The notes below the pieces were generated by a model, which did no database searches, was not told the origin of the DNA, and saw only the letters and a list, made by a program, of their open reading frames with translations. From Rhizopus sp. PT2906 (Eukaryota; Mucoromycota; Mucoromycetes; Mucorales; Rhizopodaceae), in contig JAMYHX010000100.1 of assembly GCA_025529335.1 (NCBI GenBank), forward strand, positions 1-64,000: a stretch of 64,000 nucleotides of DNA, written 5' to 3'. Below, piece by piece: positions 57,324 to 64,000 of this stretch (positions are counted from its first letter, which is position 1; each line of letters starts with the position of its first letter). The translations under genes were made by a program, and so were the position numbers.

Positions 57324-60108
57324 ATGTCGAATAACAAGGATAAACGTCGTTTAACAGGATACAGTGGAAATACAATTGGTCATCAGTCAGTCTATGATGA
57401 TTACCATGATGATACTTTTGAAGAATATGATGAGGATTCCGATAGTCATGAAGAAGAAGAAGAACATGAAGTAGCACATGAGGATGATACTGGATCCGAA
57501 TTGAGTATTCCTGACGCTGATATAGACTTTGATCTTGTCTATGCTCTTCATACCTTTTCAGCTTCTGTTGAAGGACAAGCCACGGTTGTGAGAGGAGACG
57601 CATTGACCTTATTGGATGATAGTAACTCTTACTGGTGGTTAGTTAAAGTACTAAAGACGGCCGAAGTTGGTTATATTCCAGCTGAAAACATTGAGGTTTG
57701 CATATACCAGAATAACCAGTATCAAAACAGTCCACTGATCATTCCGTATAGACACCGCATGAAAGACTTGCCAGGCTAAACTCGCACCGTAACATTGAGG
57801 TAAGGTTGTGCTTTATAAAGATATCATTTCCTAAACTGTTGTCTAGATCACTCGAAAGGATAATTTTGATGCTTTCCCTGTTCCACCTAGCACTAATCCA
57901 ACCAAGACTCGCAAGAGAGTAACACTTGCAAAGGGAGTCCAGTATCAATCCCAAATCATCTTTGGTTCAAGTGATAGTGAAGATGATGATTTTGAAGCTG
58001 AATTTCAAGAATGGGATGAAAAGATGCGCTCCTCAGATGAATCAGACCTTGATTCTTCCACAAGTGGTGATGATGAGGATGATGATCCTTATCATTATTA
58101 TGATGAACCACAACCTATTTATCCTAATCAGCCTCACCGTTCAATTCTGTCAGAAGAGGAAGATGAAAAGATTATCCCAAACTTGGACTCACACCTAAGC
58201 GCTGATTCTGATATCATTAATGATCCTAGAGATTTTATTTGTTATCAAGGACCTCAAGAAATGGAGCAAAAGAAAGAAAACGATAGTGACTATGATGACA
58301 ATGATGATGACTTTAAAGACGAAACTATAAAAATATCACTTACGCCTTCCATTGCAAGAGGTTCAGAAGATAGTCGTCGTGACTCAGATACGAGTATACA
58401 AACCAAGTTGAAAAAGGCGGCCAAATTGGAAAGATTACTTGCATCTTCCTCGTCTCCATCATCTTCAGCACTGCCAGACAAGAAGGAAAAGAAAGCAAGT
58501 GGCATTCGTAAATTCTTTTCGCGAAGCAAGAAGCCAGGTAGTAATAGTAGTAGTAATAGTAGTAATAACATAGACGCAGCTCAAGTGACAACCAATGACA
58601 CATTGTCTCATAATTCATCTCAACCAGCCATTGTGAATGAGACAACGAGGTTAAAGATACAGCCTGGCAACCCAACCATGAAGTTTAAGGAATCATACAT
58701 TGATGTATATCCAAACACAACAGCATGCGAAGTTATCCAGCAAATACTAGACAAGGAAAAAGAGGTTGAGCAAGAATCGGAATCCAGCTATAATGACTAT
58801 TATTTGATCGTGAAGACATTGAGTGGAGACGAATGTACGCTGATACCTTCAGACAAGCCATTGGAGATATTCTATTCGTTAACCGCGCATCTGAATACTC
58901 CTATGCCATCACTGAAAAAAGCAAGAAGAATATCTCAAATGATGGGCAGTGATAATCATGTAGGCGGTCCAGTAAAGGATGAAACACATGATGAAGTACA
59001 GTTCTTTTTATTCTCCAAGACGAAGCGAATTGAAGATGGCGAGATTCAAATCAAAGTGTCTCTGCTACCTTCTGATCAAATGCTAGAGGATAGTAAGAGA
59101 GTTGATAAACTTGTCAAGATACCTTGCAGCTTTTTGATAAAAGATGTTGTCACTCTACTTTTGGAGAAGTTCCATATCCTGAATGGAATAGTTGCTGGTG
59201 ATGATGATAAGAAATCGCTTAGATTAACGGATGAGAACGAGATTGCAAAGTATCAGCTAGCTATGAGTGTGGTTGGACAAGGTACGAGTGATGATGACAG
59301 ACATATGTTTACTAATTAAACGATAGAACGTCTCTTACCACTTAATGAAAAGCTACTTACTGTCTTTGGTGACGATATTCCTCAAATTCATTATAGACGT
59401 AACAGTAACCCTGACCGTAGTTCGATCACTGTCAATATCACTCCACCCGAAAAGAATGAAACTTATTTCCTCTTGAGATGTGTCGAAAGACCTAAAAAGA
59501 AGGAGATTGAAAAGCAGACGACAGAAGAGCCAAGTAAGATGAGAGAATATAGATATAACAGTAGACTAAAAAAAAGATGAATAATAGGGCATAGTCCACA
59601 TCATCATCTTGTTCGTCAAGATACACCTATGCCAAGAAAAGAGCCTACACCAGACAATGGATTTCAACCACCTACACCGACCATACTATCCACTTCTCCT
59701 AAAGATGAACTATTAACACAAATTGATGAAGCTATTCAAGATACCCTCTCTCATTCATCACCTTCAATCATTTCATCCTCATCTATCACTGAACAGCCGA
59801 CCAACACGATCCCTCAACGCCACATAAGACCATCATCCACTGAATCCATATTATTTTATACCAGTGATTTCGGTGTGAATGATTTAATGGTTATTATCCG
59901 AGGTGCAGCTGCACTTCATGAAATCAACCCTACCTCAACAACAGCAACAACACTTCGCAGTGAAATAAGCGATGTATTTAAAGATACACATTCAAGACTA
60001 GATCAATTAGAAAAGGTAAACCATATATAGTGTAATGGGTTCGATAGTTAATGATTAGAATAGGAACTGGATCGTATTATGACTGAAGCAGTTGAAGTGT
60101 ACCATTAA
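57324..60108 (+). CDS. Bud14/Tea4-like SH3-domain polarity protein with Ras-association domains
   Basis: About six exons encode roughly 830 residues. The SH3 domain (about 70-130) reads DLVYALHTFSASVEGQATVV, then LTLLDDSNSYWWLVKVLKT and VGYIPAENIETP, followed by the conserved ERLARLNSHRNIE. This is diagnostic of the Bud14/Tea4 family that docks protein phosphatase 1 (Glc7/Dis2) and organises polarity and formins. A long acidic/Ser-rich linker follows, then an RA-type ubiquitin-like fold (RLKIQPGNPTMKFKESYIDV, then DYYLIVKTLSGDECTLIPSD) and a second similar fold (VQFFLFSKTKRIEDGEI). The RA domains imply binding of a Ras-family GTPase. The final exon (EKELDRIMTEAVEVYH) closes the frame. Neighbouring RasGEF-type signalling lies 28 kb away, unlinked. 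Confidence 0.9.
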
Positions 60109-60164
60109 AAATATTTTTTTGCTAAAGTATAATTTGACAAGTTTATTTCAATAAAGAATAATAC

Positions 60165-60222
60165 TAACATAAACAATAATAATAATAATAATATAATATA
60201 ATATAATAATAATATATACTTA
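60165..60222. repeat. AT-rich microsatellite (ATA/ATAAT units)
   Basis: AATAATAATAATAATAATAT followed by ATAAT-type pentamers. Low complexity in the 3' flank shared by two converging genes. Confidence 0.7.
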
Positions 60223-60309
60223 TAGTAAACAATCGAGTACAGTAATGAATGCAAATCCCTTATGCGTATATAATGAATGAATGGAAAAGGAAAGTAAAAA
60301 TATATAGAC

Positions 60310-60783
60310 TTATACACTATTGTTATTATTATTCTTCTTGACTGTTTCAAAATGCTGTTTTACAATCAATTCGGCAACCTTTTGTGCTTCTGATGCTGTT
60401 GTTACTACTCTTTTATCATTCATAATCCATTTTGCATTAAACGCACGTTGATAATGATAAGAAGGTAAGGCACTAGGTGCTGATCTTGAACGACGTCTGA
60501 GCATAGGCATAGGTTTAAACATGCCGAGTTGTGTTCTATTCTTTGATTTCATCACTTCATTTCTAAAAAATTGTCTCATTTCTTGATCAAGATCAATGGC
60601 ATCAAGTAATACATCCAAGGATAACTTTTGTCCATAGCTGGGCAAAATAGATGGTGCTGATGTTGTACGAATATGGTTACGTTGATTAGCAAGTACAAGC
60701 TCTTTTTTAGGTAAAGGTTGTTCTATCCTTTTCTTGTTTAATCGTTCAATAGAAGGAAGAGCTGCTTGAAGTGATGGAAACAT
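60310..60783 (-). CDS. Small basic protein with RRRSRSAPSALPS-type motifs, unknown
   Basis: A single-exon frame; the start MFPSLQAALPSIERLNKKR (60783) is preferred over an upstream ATG that adds a Phe/Leu-rich artefact leader. It has two related Ser/Ala/Pro motifs (IRTTSAPSILPSYGQKLSLD and RRRSRSAPSALPSYHYQRAF), likely phosphorylation or 14-3-3-type sites. The C terminus is helical (SEAQKVAELIVKQHFETVKK). Family unknown. It converges with the Bud14/Tea4-like gene (about 200 bp between stops). Confidence 0.6.
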   Translation of the reverse strand: MFPSLQAALPSIERLNKKRIEQPLPKKELVLANQRNHIRTTSAPSILPSYGQKLSLDVLLDAIDLDQEMRQFFRNEVMKSKNRTQLGMFKPMPMLRRRSRSAPSALPSYHYQRAFNAKWIMNDKRVVTTASEAQKVAELIVKQHFETVKKNNNNNSV

Positions 60784-62905
60784 GTGTATACAAGTTAATG
60801 TTTGGGAAGAAAAGAAAAAGAGAAAAAGAAAAAAAAAAGTCATTTTATATACTTGCTCATTCACTCGCTCTTTCTTTCTTCATCCTTTTTCTGATGGTGC
60901 TCTCTATTTTTATCCACCCCCTCAAATTCCAATTGATTTAGATACTAACTAAACTTTTTTTATATATAAAAAAAACCAATAGAAAAAGAAACAAAGAAAA
61001 AAGAGACACACACACCCTTCTCCTCAGTTTATTCCCTTAATTTGTCAAGTTTTCATCCCTTATTACGTCTCCCTTATGTCACTATGTTCGTCTATTCTAA
61101 TCTTGATATACACTATTTTCATAAATTATTCGCATACATTGTAAAATCAATAACAACCAACACTTTAGTTAATTTTCTATGTCTTCTTTATTGTTTAAAA
61201 GACAACATGTAATAATTTATAAAGTGGGCTTGATATTTTTGAGAAAAGATAAATGTGGTCAGCACTTAATAACACACGTAACTGAAAAAGTTGTTAGAGA
61301 CTTCGTTTAAATAGTCTGATCTTGACTTTTTTTCTTTTATTCTTTGAACCAAAAAGACTAGCTTATTTCCCAGCTAGCCCTAAGGTATGTTATATTATTT
61401 ACTCTTGTAAGAAACTAATATATAGTATTATAGAGAATAAAATCGAACCAGTATTGGTGCTAGCTGGGGGTGGTTTGGTTCTTATCAAACCTTGGTCCCA
61501 TCCGCTCTCTTTCTTGCTCTCTCCCTCTTCTTTTTCCGGACCAGTTATCGCTGGCTCAACCCAGGATACACTTCGGGTAATCTCTCTCTTAATGTAAGTA
61601 TTTGATATCAATGTAAATAACTGATTTACTACCCACCTTTTTATTCATTCTTTTGCTTCTGATGGACTTTTTTTATCATTATTTTGTTGTCTCTTTTATT
61701 ATTATTTGTTTGAAATTATCATTTTTTTTATCAGTGTGGGAATAATTTTTGAATAAAGTGCAAAACCCCTTATTGCAGGAATTTTATTTCATTTTTGGTA
61801 AATCCTTTGTATGACTCTGGCAAGTCCCATTTTGGAATCTATTTTATTTCAAGGTCATATTTAACTGCGCGCGTTTAGTAAGTGCCTTGATACTCTCCAA
61901 ATGCTTAACTGAATTCAAAAAATATAAAGTAACAACAAAAAGACAAGTATAACTTGTAAACATTGAACAATACAACTCACCATCATCATCATCATGTATT
62001 TGTGTAAATGTGTCTCTTCTTTTTTCTAGAGTAACCCTGCATCGTAATCTCATTTAAACGTTTCCCGGCTATGTTTTCACTTCATGACTCCTAAACATGC
62101 TTAAATGAGATAAGCTATTGCATACCTAGACATATACTCATATAAAGCCTTTATTATCATATCATCAAACTAATATTATTCTCACTTTATTACGTGTCAT
62201 CATTACAGTATTTTCGTAAGAATACTTTCTGATCCTTCCCCTCTATTCTCCTCTGTTTGTAGTTGGGATGATAATCCTATCGTATTACGTCAAAATGAAG
62301 TATCCTATATGCCTGAGCACTGACGACATCGAAGCTATCAAAAACTGACTTATAAAAAGCAATTATATTGATCATTTATTGTTTCAATAACAACCGAGAG
62401 ATCATACATGCTGTGAGTATTTTTTTTTCTTTTTAAAACAATGGCGGATGAGTACTCTTGATCTCCTTTCTTCATTCTTCATCCTCCCCCCCCCTCTCTC
62501 TCTCTTTCTCTCTCTTTCTGTCTGTCTTCTCCTTGCATTGAGCGCTTTTTGCCGGTCTAGATTTCGCCTCAAATATATCTCTGAGAAAACATAAAACAAC
62601 ATTCCAGTACGCCCTTTAACGAAATCATGAAACATGCAATGTTAACCCATACATGGCGTTGCTCTGTCGCACTTGATCATCGGCTGACTTTTTGTTCAAA
62701 AGGGGGTACTGGAATGTCTCCTGGTCACAGGAAAAAGAGAACTAGAAGAAAAGAGGGAGATAAGAACCAAGAAGATGTCATATTGTTAAGTGTATCAAAC
62801 ATATCCCCAAGGAAAGTTTTCTTGTTAATCATCTCAAGTATACCTTCTCTTTCCTTTGGAGAAATATAAAACGTCTTCAAGGTCGTAAACAAACAACGTC
62901 ATCCT
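60784..62905. other. Long intergenic stretch without a gene
   Basis: About 2.1 kb of AT-rich sequence with no accepted gene. Features noted: a short hairpin (GGTTTGGTTCTTATCAAACC) at about 61480-61499, a CAT triplet run at 61979-61995 and a CT-rich run near 62490-62520. ACATTCCAGTAC (about 62599) pairs with GTACTGGAATGT (about 62706). Frames at 61322-61611 (both strands), 61844-62053 and 62627-62869 look non-coding. Confidence 0.4.
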
Positions 62906-64000
62906 TTATTGGTCCTTTAATGACTTTAGCAATTGTAATATAAATTTTTCTCTCTTCTCTTTTGCCACTAATGGGTTACGTTCTTTAAAGTCGACAGGCG
63001 GTCTCAGCAAGACGGTGAATAGTTCAACTACAGACAAAATGAGATATTGCAGGGCATATGCTTTTTTTCTCTTACCAATTTTGTTTTCTCTTTCTTTTCT
63101 TACTGAAGAAGGAGCGTGATCAATAGCTTGCCTTAAAAACATACCAATGTAAAGCAAGACATTACGTCGAAAAGGCGGCAGAGATTCTTTGAGCTAATAT
63201 AAACTGTTAGCTGTAGTCATTTAGGCATGCCATGAGTTTACCATATTCATTGCATCCACAGATTCTGAAGCTTCTAAGGCACGCTCATACATACTGGTTG
63301 GTATAACAGGATCAGGTAAGCAGTCTAAAAAGGCAACTAATACATCAATCATCGAATTTGCACTGATTGCCTCTTTATCCAAAGATCTTTTAGATACACT
63401 CTCTTCTTTTAACGTAAGCTCTGACAGGGAGAGCTTGTCTGAATCCTGATTACCAAGTAGCGTGTTGGTATCAAATTGCTCACCAGTATCTAAACATTGG
63501 CGAATATAGGTTGAAATAACGAGATCTCCGTGGTATAAGAACAATGATTCCTGCAACACAAAAGGATTAGTTTTTTCTGTTTTTTCTCTTTTTAATCGAG
63601 TACTTACAATACGAAACATGTTGGAATTCCATAAAAAGTTCATCACCTTCCACAGCTCTTTAGGTAAATCAATCTGGTTTAAAACTGGAGAAGGAGGCTG
63701 AGATGGGTTAGAGGCCGGCTTTGTCTTTTGTAAGTTTTGTGTTGCTTGTTCACTGATTGGCACTGTCATTTCTGACAACTGTTCTAGAGGCACACCGAAA
63801 CATGTAGGCACATAATCACCAGAGATGGAAATAAAAAAGTCTTTACTGTTTTCCAAGCGAAGAATGAGTATATCTTCAATCTTTTGTTCTCCACGGTTCA
63901 AAGGGGCCGAAATCGTAGGATCCACCATGACTTCAAAGCGAATGACTGCTCTTTCTCCAGGTGCAAGAACACCTGATATGGGCGATACCTGAAGCCAGGG
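62906..64000 (-). CDS. OCRL/INPP5B-like inositol polyphosphate 5-phosphatase, C-terminal part (5' end outside window)
   Basis: Three exons visible. The right edge encodes an ASH-type immunoglobulin domain: LAPGERAVIRFEVMVDPTIS, then DILILRLENSKDFFISISGD and YVPTCFGVPLEQL. It continues into a RhoGAP-like domain: PKELWKVMNFLWNSNMFR, then ESLFLYHGDLVISTYIRQCL, IDVLVAFLDCLPDPVIPTSM and LLYIGMFLRQAIDHAP. ASH followed by a RhoGAP-like domain is diagnostic of OCRL/INPP5B phosphatases, which hydrolyse PI(4,5)P2 on endosomes and Golgi and bind Rab and clathrin adaptors. The phosphatase domain must lie beyond 64000. The catalytic Arg of active RhoGAPs is not visible where expected, as in OCRL. Clathrin light chain in the same window is a functional but not genetic partner. 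Confidence 0.85.

Noticed and set aside
60031..60060. GGGTTCGATAG resembling a tRNA T-arm
   Set aside because: It lies within a consensus intron of the Bud14/Tea4-like gene and lacks other tRNA parts.
61322..61611. Frames on both strands and a TGGTTCGA motif that resembles a pol III B box
   Set aside because: No A box at the right distance and no cloverleaf; frames look non-coding.
1..64000. CRISPR array, prokaryotic operon, rRNA gene
   Set aside because: No regularly spaced direct repeats, no Shine-Dalgarno-spaced gene strings, no rRNA sequence seen.

Overview
The window looks like nuclear DNA of an early-diverging filamentous fungus, most probably Mucoromycota (Mucorales or a close relative). 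Base composition is AT-rich. Genes are short and closely packed, with many 45-60 nt GT-AG introns (two are GC-AG). The gene set is eukaryotic and fungal: COX9, NST1, DEF1, SLS1, GPC1, clathrin light chain, NHX-type exchanger, Bud14/Tea4-like SH3 protein, RasGEF. The transposon remnants (MULE, Fanzor, Tc1/mariner-like, MITEs) fit that group. I saw no prokaryotic features and no complete tRNA or rRNA gene.

Layout. 1-3.1 kb: edge of a probable homeobox gene, transposon debris, two tandem EF-hand genes, an unexplained spliced fragment and COX9. 3.3-8.5 kb: a full-length ABCC transporter whose ATPase motifs are eroded in both halves. 8.8-16.4 kb: a small secreted Ig-like protein, clathrin light chain, a repeat island with a MITE and a tRNA-like sequence, an NHX Na+/H+ exchanger, a small secreted protein and a stand-alone Utp12-domain protein. 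16.8-19.8 kb: phospholipase D. 20-26 kb: gene-poor, repeat-rich. 26.1-38.7 kb: RasGEF, SLS1, NST1, DEF1. 38.8-42.9 kb: second repeat-rich stretch. 43-52.8 kb: tail-anchored protein, Mid2-like S/T-rich membrane protein, TAN1/THUMPD1, a P/Q/Y-rich protein, ethanolamine kinase, a membrane J-protein, GPC1, and a TPR/RS-repeat protein. 53-56.1 kb: a decayed MULE transposase joined in frame to a Fanzor (eukaryotic TnpB) reading frame. 57.3-64 kb: Bud14/Tea4-like SH3-RA protein, a small basic protein and the 3' part of an OCRL/INPP5B-like phosphatase.

Functional threads. Several genes act in phospholipid and phosphoinositide metabolism or membrane traffic: PLD, ethanolamine kinase, GPC1, OCRL-like and clathrin light chain. 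Others act in polarity and Ras signalling: RasGEF and the Bud14/Tea4-like protein. Others act in RNA or transcription stress biology: NST1, DEF1, TAN1, Utp12. They are separate transcription units, not operons. Two stretches (about 20.3-26 kb and 38.8-42.9 kb) carry two identical inverted copies of a 411-bp MULE-type MITE.

The most unusual items are the MULE-Fanzor unit at 52970-56113, the identical 411-bp MITE pair (20584-20994 and 41058-41468), and the ABCC transporter that keeps its fold-length frame but has lost nearly every catalytic signature. All gene models were spliced by eye from frame and splice-site consensus; none is confirmed by transcripts.
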